The translations under genes and the position numbers were made by a program. The notes below the pieces were generated by a model that worked only from the letters and a program-made list of their open reading frames with translations, searched no databases and had not been told where the DNA came from. Positions 45,909-53,672 of a stretch of DNA of 64,000 nucleotides are shown here, piece after piece. This DNA comes from G965267335 sp965267335 (GTDB lineage: Bacteria; Bacteroidota; Bacteroidia; Cytophagales; JAAEPT01). Location: positions 4,092,001-4,156,000 of the forward strand of contig OZ253953.1 in the NCBI GenBank assembly GCA_965267335.1. The letters run 5' to 3'. How positions within the stretch are numbered: position 1 is the first letter of the stretch; the number at the start of each line of letters is the position of its first letter.

Positions 45909-46595
45909 ATGAGAAAAAGAATAATCGTCATATTGCTGCTTTGTATTACCGTTCTGCCTTCCTGGGCGGAAATACCAATTATAAGGGCCTACAAACGCTC
46001 AGACTTGACTTCGAAAGTAGATTCTTTGAAATCAAATTTCGGCATTAACAAAGCCTATCCTCCCGAATTTGAACTACAGATACTCATTGCTCTCTCCCAC
46101 TATCCTGAACTAAAATATACCCGCATCACTTTCGAAAAGACTAAGTCGATTATTCCCCTGGTCAGTCGACCTAGAACATTGAGCACCTTTCGTAAAAAAG
46201 AAAAATGGCACTATAAAATCATTATTAGTGATGGTGGCGAATTCTGCTATAGTGATGTACTCCTGAAAAATGTGCCTTTCAATGCTCAAATAGGTATCAT
46301 AGGCCATGAACTCGCTCATACCTTATACTATCAGGATAAATCCTGGACTGATATGTTAGCGATCGGTCTCAATTACATCAACCCAAGATATAGAGCTTCG
46401 TTTGAAAAGGATACTGACCGTAGGGCTATTGCACATGGCTTCGGATGGCAACTTTTTGAATATGCCAACTACACCAGAGGTCTTCCAAAAATGAGTGCCA
46501 GCCACGTAGCCTGGATTGATAAGTATTACCTGAATGGTGAAAAAATTATCTCTTATATGAAAGAAACAAACCTTTATGATGTAAAAGGGTTCTAA
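45909..46595 (+). CDS. Exported zinc-metallopeptidase-like protein (HExxH)
   Basis: 228 residues counted from ATG at 45909, which gives a signal peptide (MRKRIIVILLLCITVLPSWA); a start at 45894 overlapping the MATE stop would add five residues. The motif GHELAHTLYY near residue 140 is a gluzincin HExxH, and KDTDRRAIAHG about 30 residues later could supply the third ligand (ExxxD type, as in M48-like proteins). The overall length is short, so it may be a minimal periplasmic peptidase. The family is not recognised by name. Confidence 0.7.
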   Translation: MRKRIIVILLLCITVLPSWAEIPIIRAYKRSDLTSKVDSLKSNFGINKAYPPEFELQILIALSHYPELKYTRITFEKTKSIIPLVSRPRTLSTFRKKEKWHYKIIISDGGEFCYSDVLLKNVPFNAQIGIIGHELAHTLYYQDKSWTDMLAIGLNYINPRYRASFEKDTDRRAIAHGFGWQLFEYANYTRGLPKMSASHVAWIDKYYLNGEKIISYMKETNLYDVKGF

Positions 46596-46627
46596 AAAAC
46601 CTCCGACATATTCTCTATCGGAGGTTC
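46594..46627 (-). terminator. Terminator of the 46648-47097 gene
   Basis: A 9-bp perfect stem, AACCTCCGA (46599-46607) and TCGGAGGTT (46619-46627), loop of 11. Read on the minus strand the stem is followed by TTTTTT, so it ends the minus-strand gene. For the plus-strand gene, whose stop is at 46593-46595, the hairpin lacks a U-run. Confidence 0.75.
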
Positions 46628-46647
46628 AAAAAAATGCTGATAGTAGT

Positions 46648-47097
46648 TTAGTAAATATCTTTACCGGTAATTTCAAATTCCAGGTTATCAGCAGCTTCTG
46701 CTACCTCCTGTACAATGAAACTGATCTCTTCAGTCGTGCTTAAATCATACCTAGCGGTAGCTTCCACTTCAAGAAACTCCTGATCAATAACGACCTTAGA
46801 GTAATTGAGGTTATGATTGATTGATAAAAGTTTTTTCAGGTCCACGTCAGGGTATTCTGCCAGGTCACAAATCTTAGACATAAACTTTACTGTACCTTGA
46901 TCTGTGTTCTGGAAATATCCTTTAACGTATTGAAACCTGCCGTTTCCCATCTGCAACTGCATGATACCACAATCATGTGAGTATTCGATGTAATTTCCAT
47001 TGGATTGGGATGCGAGTGTCGTAAAAAATTCATGCGTATTTAACATGGTTTTTTCTGCTACTGAATCCGTTGCTGTTCTGTTTGTAAAAAGTTTCAT
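46648..47097 (-). CDS. Small cytoplasmic protein of unknown function
   Basis: 149 residues, no signal peptide or membrane segment, acidic. The pattern (an N-terminal helix, a strand-rich middle with GNGRFQYVKGYF, and an acidic C-terminal helix VAEAADNLEFEITG) is similar to small chaperone-like alpha/beta proteins, but I do not recognise a family. It has its own terminator and a TACATTTG box (47128-47121) about 25 bp before its start. Single-gene transcript likely. Confidence 0.65.
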   Translation of the reverse strand: MKLFTNRTATDSVAEKTMLNTHEFFTTLASQSNGNYIEYSHDCGIMQLQMGNGRFQYVKGYFQNTDQGTVKFMSKICDLAEYPDVDLKKLLSINHNLNYSKVVIDQEFLEVEATARYDLSTTEEISFIVQEVAEAADNLEFEITGKDIY

Positions 47098-47304
47098 AGT
47101 TAGCTGATTAAATAATTACACAAATGTATACAGCTTTAAATCATAAATGGAAGTTAAAAAACTGGTTTATAGCCAATTAATAAGAAGAATTATAGAAGTT
47201 CCTTTGATTGTACAATTCGGTAAAACGATCCCTTAAATTCATGCTTTTTGATGCTGCCATTTCAAATACTCGGTGGGCTTATTAACTTAGAGCAAATTCG
47301 ATCC

Positions 47305-50300
47305 ATGATGCGACAAATAATCATTACACTTATACTGGTATCTTCTGTACTTTCAACATTTGCGCAAGAAAGTAAGTGGTTAAGATATCCCTCCATTTCA
47401 CCAGACGGTGATCAAATTGCATTTACTTATCAAGGTGATATTTTTGTCACCTCAATAGACGGAAAAAGCATAAGGCAAATTACCCAGCACACAGCGCACG
47501 ACTTCAAAGCCACATGGTCTCCTGACGGACAACAAATCGCCTTTGCTTCAGACCGCCATGGCAATTTCGATATCTATGTTGTAGCTGCTGATGGAGGCAC
47601 TCCTAAAAGACTTACCTATCACTCTGCCGATGACCTACCACATTGTTTTGATCCCAAAGGGGAAAAAATTCTATTTTCCTCCGCTCGACTAGATAACCCA
47701 GAGTCAATGGTATTTCCAAACAGCAGAATGACTGAGCTCTATCAGGTAGACCTGAACGGAGCATTGCCTGAACGTCTGTTATCAACTCCCGTGCGTGACG
47801 TTAAATTCAGTACTGATGGCAAATCACTATACTATCATGATAAGAAGGGGTATGAAAACACATGGCGTAAACATCATACTTCATCAGAAGCCAGGGACAT
47901 ATGGAAATACGATCTAAAGTCTGGAGTTCACGAAAAACTAACAACCTTTCCCGGAGAAGACAGAAATCCGGTTCCATACGATGGTGGTTATTATTACTTA
48001 AGTGAAAGAAGTGGCTCGTTTAACGTATGGAAAGATGATGGTTCAATCAAAACTCAAATTACATTGAACAAGCGCCACCCTGTGCGGTTTCTGTCCATCT
48101 CAAACGAAGGCACTTTATGTTATTCATTCGATGGAGATATCTTCACATACAAAAACGGTAGATCGGAAAAGGTAGGAATACAAATCAGTAAAGACCTAAA
48201 GGAAAACACCAGGGAAGTATTTAGCCAAAGCTCGGGGGTTTCTCAATTCTGTGTTTCACCAAATGAAAAGGAAGTAGCATTTATTCTGCATGGAGATGTG
48301 TTTGTAGCAGCGATAGATTATTCGACAACGAAGCGAATCACAACGACAACAGCTGAGGAGAGGGATGTTTCGTTTTCTAAAGACGGCTCAACATTAATAT
48401 ATGCCAGCGAAAGAAACGGAAACTGGGACATCTACGAATGTACGCGTAAAAGAGAATCTGAGAAGTATTTTTACCTTTCTACAATCCTGGATGAAAAAAC
48501 TATCATTGCATCTGAGAAGGATGAATTTCAGCCAAAGTACTCACCTGACAGCAAGAAAGTAGCATACCTGGAAGACAGAGTCGTTATCAAAATCTATGAT
48601 AGGGACAAAAAGAACTCAAAAACAATTCTTGAAAGCCGACATAATTACTCTTATAAGGACGGGGATCAGTGGTTTTCCTGGTCCCCAAAGGGTGACTTTC
48701 TGCTTTCCGGCATTTTGGATATCAATCGCTGGGTAAGCGAAATTGCACTGATCGATGTTAATGAAGGCAAAGTAACCAACCTTACCAAAAGTGGATACTA
48801 CGATTTTCATCCGAAATGGGGTATGGGAGGTGAATGTATGTATTGGTTTTCTGATCGGGATGGTCTAAAGTCTCATGGAGGTTGGGGCAGTTTATACGAT
48901 GTATACGGAATGTACTTTTCGAAAAAAGCTTATGCTCGGCACAGAATGACCAAAGAAGAATTTGAAAATTGGAAGGAGGACAACAAAAACAAGAAAGACA
49001 CCATGCCAAAAGATGTTGAAATTGAGTGGGGCGGACTTGATAAGCGAAAGGTCAAATATACGCTCAACTCGTCTATAATTTCTGATGCACTACTTACAGA
49101 TGATGGCGACAAACTCTATTATTTGAGTAAGAGTGAAGATGATTTTGAGTTATGGGTCCATGATTTCTATGAAAATGAGACAAAAGTCCTTTGTACACTG
49201 GGCAAATCCGGAGGGGAACTACAGTTCGGTAAAAACGAAAAGAACATCTATGCCCTTTCTTCTGGAAAAATTCAAAAGATCAAAGTTTCAAATGGAGATA
49301 AATCTTCAATTACTTTTTCTGCCGAGTTTGAAGTAGATAAGGTTGAAGAGAGAACATACATCTTCGATCATATAACTCAGCTGATCAGGAATAAATTCTA
49401 TACTGAGGACTTACATGGTGTTGATTGGAGTTATTATGAAAAAGAATATAAAAAGTTTCTACCTCATATTTCCAACAACTATGAGTTTACTGAAATGCTC
49501 AGTGAATTATTGGGAGAACTCAATGCATCACACACGGGCTCACGATACCGTAGCAGTAGCCACACAGATGATCACACAGCATCTTTCGCCTTTTTTCCTG
49601 ATGATTCTTACACTGGTAGCGGCATCAAGATAAAGGAAATAATACCTGGTAGCCCATTGGAAAACGGCACTGATAAAATAGAGGTGGGGACTGTAATCAC
49701 AGCCATCAATGGGCATAAAATCGATAAGGGTGAGAACTATTACCCCTTGCTGAATATGCAGGCTGGAAAGAGAGTGCTTCTTTCGTTTAAAACTGCAGGA
49801 AAATCATGGGACGAAGTCATCAAGCCAATTACACAGGATCAGGAATACGGCCTACTTTATGAAAGATGGATTCAAAAAAATTCAGACTATGTGAATGAAA
49901 AATCTAATGGGCGATTGGGATATGTACACGTCAAACAAATGAATGATCATGCGTTTAGGGAAGTCTACGATGAAATACTTGGTAAAAATATAGACAAAGA
50001 GGCGCTTATTGTCGACACCAGGTGGAATGGTGGAGGGTGGCTACATGTAGACCTTATTGATCTACTAAACGGAACTAAGTACTTTGAATTTGAACCTCGA
50101 GGAAAAAAAATAGGGTCAGGACCACACGAGAAATGGTTGAAGCCATCAGCTGTTGTGATGAATGAAGGAAATTACTCTAATGCCCATATGTTTCCTTACT
50201 TATACAAGCAACTTGAAATCGGAAAGTTAATTGGAATGCCCGTACCAGGCACAGGCACTGCAGTTTGGTGGGAGTGGCAGATCGACCCAACAATTTACTT

Positions 50301-50457
50301 CGGCATTCCTCAGGTCGGAATCAGAGATTTAAATGGTGAATTTCTGGAAAACCAACAATTGGAACCCGACTACAAAATTTCTCAAAGACCTGAAGACATT
50401 CAAAATGGGACTGATTCCCAATTGGACAAGGCAATTGAAGTATTATTAAAAAACTAA
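47305..50457 (+). CDS. Tricorn-like protease (beta-propeller, PDZ, S41 core)
   Basis: About 1,050 residues from the ATG at 47305 or 47308, giving a signal peptide (QIIITLILVSSVLSTFAQ); a TTG/ATG at 47248 would add 19 residues before it and is unlikely. N-terminal beta-propeller blades with PD40-like SPDG motifs, a PDZ domain near 790-870, and an S41 core. Counted from 47305 the tetrad equivalents are Ser742-His743 (ASHTGS), Ser958 (NYSNAH) and Glu1015 (LENQQLEPD), close to archaeal Tricorn numbering. Probably periplasmic, cutting peptides to short products. It works with the DPP7-type enzyme upstream in peptide use. Confidence 0.92.
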   Translation: MMRQIIITLILVSSVLSTFAQESKWLRYPSISPDGDQIAFTYQGDIFVTSIDGKSIRQITQHTAHDFKATWSPDGQQIAFASDRHGNFDIYVVAADGGTPKRLTYHSADDLPHCFDPKGEKILFSSARLDNPESMVFPNSRMTELYQVDLNGALPERLLSTPVRDVKFSTDGKSLYYHDKKGYENTWRKHHTSSEARDIWKYDLKSGVHEKLTTFPGEDRNPVPYDGGYYYLSERSGSFNVWKDDGSIKTQITLNKRHPVRFLSISNEGTLCYSFDGDIFTYKNGRSEKVGIQISKDLKENTREVFSQSSGVSQFCVSPNEKEVAFILHGDVFVAAIDYSTTKRITTTTAEERDVSFSKDGSTLIYASERNGNWDIYECTRKRESEKYFYLSTILDEKTIIASEKDEFQPKYSPDSKKVAYLEDRVVIKIYDRDKKNSKTILESRHNYSYKDGDQWFSWSPKGDFLLSGILDINRWVSEIALIDVNEGKVTNLTKSGYYDFHPKWGMGGECMYWFSDRDGLKSHGGWGSLYDVYGMYFSKKAYARHRMTKEEFENWKEDNKNKKDTMPKDVEIEWGGLDKRKVKYTLNSSIISDALLTDDGDKLYYLSKSEDDFELWVHDFYENETKVLCTLGKSGGELQFGKNEKNIYALSSGKIQKIKVSNGDKSSITFSAEFEVDKVEERTYIFDHITQLIRNKFYTEDLHGVDWSYYEKEYKKFLPHISNNYEFTEMLSELLGELNASHTGSRYRSSSHTDDHTASFAFFPDDSYTGSGIKIKEIIPGSPLENGTDKIEVGTVITAINGHKIDKGENYYPLLNMQAGKRVLLSFKTAGKSWDEVIKPITQDQEYGLLYERWIQKNSDYVNEKSNGRLGYVHVKQMNDHAFREVYDEILGKNIDKEALIVDTRWNGGGWLHVDLIDLLNGTKYFEFEPRGKKIGSGPHEKWLKPSAVVMNEGNYSNAHMFPYLYKQLEIGKLIGMPVPGTGTAVWWEWQIDPTIYFGIPQVGIRDLNGEFLENQQLEPDYKISQRPEDIQNGTDSQLDKAIEVLLKN

Positions 50458-50468
50458 GCTATTAATGA

Positions 50469-50882
50469 TTAACCGATTTCCGGAAAATTCTTGGAGATTA
50501 TTTCCTTTACCCCTTCGATGGTCAACGGCTTACTAAAAAACTCTTCGATTTGCTCATATTCTTTAGCGCGCTCAAAATCATCTGGGTTGAGCGAGGTCGT
50601 CAACATCACAACAATCACTTTACCTTGCTGACTAATCGGTAACTTTTCATACTCGGAAAGAAACTCCCAACCATTCATCCCAGGCATATTAATATCCAGA
50701 AAGATCAAATCAGGTTTGGGGTATTTACCATTTTCCTCTGTCGAAAGATATTTCAAAGCCTCTTCAGCCATTTCAAGGACAACAATATTTTCCACCAACC
50801 CACTCTCTTCAATTACCATCCTATTAAAATAATTGGTTGGTTCATCATCATCAATCAACAACACCGTATTAAGCTTTTTCAT
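50469..50882 (-). CDS. Single-domain response regulator
   Basis: A 137-residue receiver domain with no output domain. Acidic pocket Asp11-13 (LIDDDEP), phosphoacceptor Asp63 (LIFLDINMPGMNGWEF), the Thr of MLTTS near 95, and Lys of FFSKPL near 118 are all present. CheY-like output by protein contact is likely. No histidine kinase is nearby, so its partner is unknown. It converges on the Tricorn gene with an 11-bp gap. Confidence 0.92.
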   Translation of the reverse strand: MKKLNTVLLIDDDEPTNYFNRMVIEESGLVENIVVLEMAEEALKYLSTEENGKYPKPDLIFLDINMPGMNGWEFLSEYEKLPISQQGKVIVVMLTTSLNPDDFERAKEYEQIEEFFSKPLTIEGVKEIISKNFPEIG

Positions 50883-51076
50883 ATCTTGAACTTAACTTTT
50901 AGCCCAACTGAATATTACAAATAAGCTCACTCATTAACAATATCATTGGTTCATAAATTACGGAATTTACAAGTTTCACCTATTCACAGTCAGTTCACGG
51001 AAAGAACTCAAAATAAATTATTCGGTACTCACAGTTAAAACCTAATTAAATCAAAGACTAATAAATACTTTCTTAT

Positions 51077-51084
51077 TATCTTCG
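51077..51084 (+). promoter_or_regulatory. Candidate -7 box before the Na+/Ca2+ exchanger gene
   Basis: TATCTTCG, one change from TAnnTTTG, ends 5 bp before the ATG and would give an almost leaderless mRNA. No -33 TTG seen. Confidence 0.25.
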
Positions 51085-51088
51085 CTGG

Positions 51089-52120
51089 ATGTCGTACGTA
51101 TTATTTGCGATTGGATTTGTGTTCTTGATCAAGGGGGCTGACTTATTGGTGGATGGTGCCTCATCAATCGCCAAAAGAAACAACATTCCTGAACTGGTAA
51201 TTGGACTAACCATTGTCTCATTTGGTACCAGTATGCCAGAATTACTTGTGAACCTCATGGCCAGTTTTGATGGAAGTTCCGATTTAGCAATTGGTAATGT
51301 ATTCGGGAGTAACATCGCTAATATACTTCTCATACTTGGTGTCGCAGCACTTATTAAACCACTACCGATTCAGAAAAGCATATATTTCACCGAAATACCT
51401 ATTTCCCTGGTCGCTACTTTCATGGTTGGTTTTTTGGCCAATGCAGACTTATTGAGCCATATCACAGGAGCGGTCAGAGACACTCCCAGTACTACTCCAA
51501 CTGCCGGACTTACGTTGAGCAGATTTGACGGATCAATTTTACTTTTCTTCTTTGGAATGTTTATGGCCTACATTTACGTAGTCTCCAGGTCAAGAAAAGA
51601 TGAACCGGAAGTTAGTCCTGAGGTAAATCCAGTTGAAGAAATCGACATTAAAGATCTTTCAAAAGCAAAGTCTGTACTCTATATCGTAATAGGCTCAGTT
51701 GCGTTGTTCATTGGAGGCAAGTGGGTTGTGGATGGTGCAGTGGAAATAGCAGAGTACTTCAACCTAAGTCAGACTTTTATCGGACTTACCGTTATAGCAA
51801 TAGGTACATCACTCCCTGAGCTAGTTACTTCTGCAGTTGCAGCAAAAAAAGGGCAGGCCGATATGGCAGTGGGTAATGTTATTGGGTCCAATATTTTTAA
51901 CCTGCTTTGGATACTTGGTTTGAGCGCAACTATTCGGCCTCTACCATTCAATGTAGCCACTAACACCGACATACTTATGGTAATTGCAGCAAGCACCCTT
52001 CTTATTCTGGCTGTAATTATAGGCAGAAGACCACGGATAGATAGATGGGAAGGGGTAGTCTTTGTTTTGACCTATATCACCTATATTGTCTTTCTGGTCA
52101 TCAGGAACTCTAATACTTAA
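51089..52120 (+). CDS. Calcium/sodium antiporter (CaCA family, YrbG-like)
   Basis: A 343-residue inner-membrane exchanger with about ten membrane segments in two halves. The alpha-repeats are clear and paired: IVSFGTSMPELLVN with GNVFGSNIANILLILG, and IAIGTSLPELVTSA with GNVIGSNIFNLLWILG. A charged loop between them, near residues 165-195, is cytoplasmic. It exports Ca2+ against Na+ entry. Its TAA abuts the stop of the convergent GH16 gene with no base between. Confidence 0.94.
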   Translation: MSYVLFAIGFVFLIKGADLLVDGASSIAKRNNIPELVIGLTIVSFGTSMPELLVNLMASFDGSSDLAIGNVFGSNIANILLILGVAALIKPLPIQKSIYFTEIPISLVATFMVGFLANADLLSHITGAVRDTPSTTPTAGLTLSRFDGSILLFFFGMFMAYIYVVSRSRKDEPEVSPEVNPVEEIDIKDLSKAKSVLYIVIGSVALFIGGKWVVDGAVEIAEYFNLSQTFIGLTVIAIGTSLPELVTSAVAAKKGQADMAVGNVIGSNIFNLLWILGLSATIRPLPFNVATNTDILMVIAASTLLILAVIIGRRPRIDRWEGVVFVLTYITYIVFLVIRNSNT

Positions 52121-53185
52121 TTATCTTTCAGCGACTACCTTTATTTTTTGGTTGAAAGTATCCTTTTTAGAATTGTCCTTAAGGCCTGATATTTCTATTG
52201 AAAGCTCTTTTTTTTCGCTCAGGTCTTCATTGGTAACCAACACAATCTCCTGACCTTCAAAACTATAATCTGTAACAAACTTCACCTTTTTGATCGTCAC
52301 TCCCTCAACTTTGTAGGTAACTAGTTCTGTAGCCGTGGTCTTATCTAGTTTTGTATTGAACTTCAATCGAATCTTATTCTTACTAAACGAAGACTCCATA
52401 AGCTGAATATCTACAGGAACAACAGGCTTTTTTGCTTCTGTACTCTTTGACTCTGCGTTTGAAAGCACTAACTGAAGTTTACCATCTTTAAAAACTCCAT
52501 TTTCTGGTCTAAATCGGACCAAATTACCCTCAAATGTATGGGTAGCAAACTGCCAACGGGAACCATTCATTGATTCAAAGTCTTCTTCCCATTTGAAAGT
52601 AAAGCTTCCCTCCTTCTTATTGTACGCATAGTATTTCACAAAATCATATTCTGCGGCCACCGGAAGGTTCTCTCCTTTCCATTCCCCAGTCCATTCGGTC
52701 CATATCGTACTCCAGATGTTCATCATTATCTTTTGAGGTTTATTCATCTCCTTGATGTGCTCCCCTGAATCACGGTAAACCTCCTCACCATCCACTTCAA
52801 AGGCTATATAATCAGGCGCCCATACGATGCCATATAAATGAAAGTCTTCATGTGGATTGAAGTTAAGAACATATCTTTTTTCATGAGGAGCCCTTTTCCC
52901 ATTTCCCGGAGTGATTGTATTGAACTGCACTTCATTATTGTAGCGACCCAGAATCTCAATATCGATTTCATTCCAGTTTGTAACAAAGTCGGGTTTATCA
53001 TAAAAAAGAAAAAAAGAGCTGAGCATTCCGCTTGTCTCTACAGATTTCATTTTGACTTCAAATTTACCATAGAGGAAAGATTCATAAGTACGTATTTCAG
53101 CACCATAGTAATCCCTTGATTGAGCCAGGGTTCTATTTGTAATCAATAAACAAACGATCAAAGTGCTTAGGACAAGTTGTTTCAT
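52121..53185 (-). CDS. GH16 family beta-glucanase with C-terminal Ig-like domain
   Basis: 354 residues counted from ATG at 53185, which opens a signal peptide (MKQLVLSTLIVCLLITNRTL, cleavage near AQ); a start at 53251 would add 22 residues before it and is rejected. The GH16 catalytic triad is NEIDIEILG with nucleophile Glu73, Asp75 and acid/base Glu77. The jelly-roll domain runs to about residue 240, followed by an Ig-like domain at about 260-350. It cuts beta-1,3/1,4-glucans. With no lipobox or sorting domain it is probably periplasmic or secreted. Confidence 0.9.
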   Translation of the reverse strand: MKQLVLSTLIVCLLITNRTLAQSRDYYGAEIRTYESFLYGKFEVKMKSVETSGMLSSFFLFYDKPDFVTNWNEIDIEILGRYNNEVQFNTITPGNGKRAPHEKRYVLNFNPHEDFHLYGIVWAPDYIAFEVDGEEVYRDSGEHIKEMNKPQKIMMNIWSTIWTEWTGEWKGENLPVAAEYDFVKYYAYNKKEGSFTFKWEEDFESMNGSRWQFATHTFEGNLVRFRPENGVFKDGKLQLVLSNAESKSTEAKKPVVPVDIQLMESSFSKNKIRLKFNTKLDKTTATELVTYKVEGVTIKKVKFVTDYSFEGQEIVLVTNEDLSEKKELSIEISGLKDNSKKDTFNQKIKVVAER

Positions 53186-53273
53186 ATACTTTGGTTTAAG
53201 GCTTATCGTAAAAATACGGAATTGTCTGTAACACTGACATACCAACTGCAATCGGGTTGCGGACTTGATTTCT

Positions 53274-53281
53274 TATATTTG
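53274..53281 (+). promoter_or_regulatory. Candidate -7 box of the copper locus
   Basis: TATATTTG, a perfect TAnnTTTG box, ends 6 bp before the TTG start of the first gene. The nearest TTG upstream (53257) is only 14 bp away, so the -33 box is unclear and an activator may be needed. Confidence 0.4.
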
Positions 53282-53286
53282 GTGCA

Positions 53287-53607
53287 TTGAAGATTTTTAG
53301 TATCATATTAGCTCTCTACCTCAGCGCACTTACATTGTTACCATGCAGTGACACTGATGATTGCAGCGAGCATCGATGTACTGAGCACACGACACACAAC
53401 ACGGACCATTCTGAGCATGGTGACGAAGGTTGCTCACCATTTTGTTTTTGTTCATGTTGCCATCTCTCCGTAGTCATTACTCCTTCCGTAAACAACACAA
53501 ACATTATACAACGACAAAATTCGAGCATTTCCCTACCTGACTATTCTAGTCTATACAACAATAATTTTATCAACTCACATTTCCGCCCACCCCAGCCAAC
53601 TGCTTAA
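53287..53607 (+). CDS. DUF6660 family Cys/His-rich exported protein
   Basis: 106 residues from a TTG start (no ATG fits, and the signal peptide MKIFSIILALYLSALTLLP begins here). It carries cysteines at 20, 26, 31, 49, 53, 55, 57 and 58 and histidines at 29, 34, 37, 41, 44 and 59, in a CSPFCFCSCCH cluster typical of DUF6660, and ends FRPPQPTA as relatives do. By composition it could bind a soft metal in the periplasm. It opens a run of copper genes, so a copper sensor or buffer role is likely but unproven. Confidence 0.8.
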   Translation: MKIFSIILALYLSALTLLPCSDTDDCSEHRCTEHTTHNTDHSEHGDEGCSPFCFCSCCHLSVVITPSVNNTNIIQRQNSSISLPDYSSLYNNNFINSHFRPPQPTA

Positions 53608-53672
53608 TTCTAAGTAATCAGTATAGACTAATCATTTTTGTTAAACCGGAGTTTTCTCCGAACACTAGAACT

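Noticed and set aside
47248..47304. Extended start of the Tricorn-like protease
   Set aside because: It would place 19 polar residues before a clear signal peptide. Start at 47305 or 47308 is preferred.
53186..53251. Longer start for GH16
   Set aside because: The signal peptide begins at 53185; the upstream 22 residues are basic and non-conserved.
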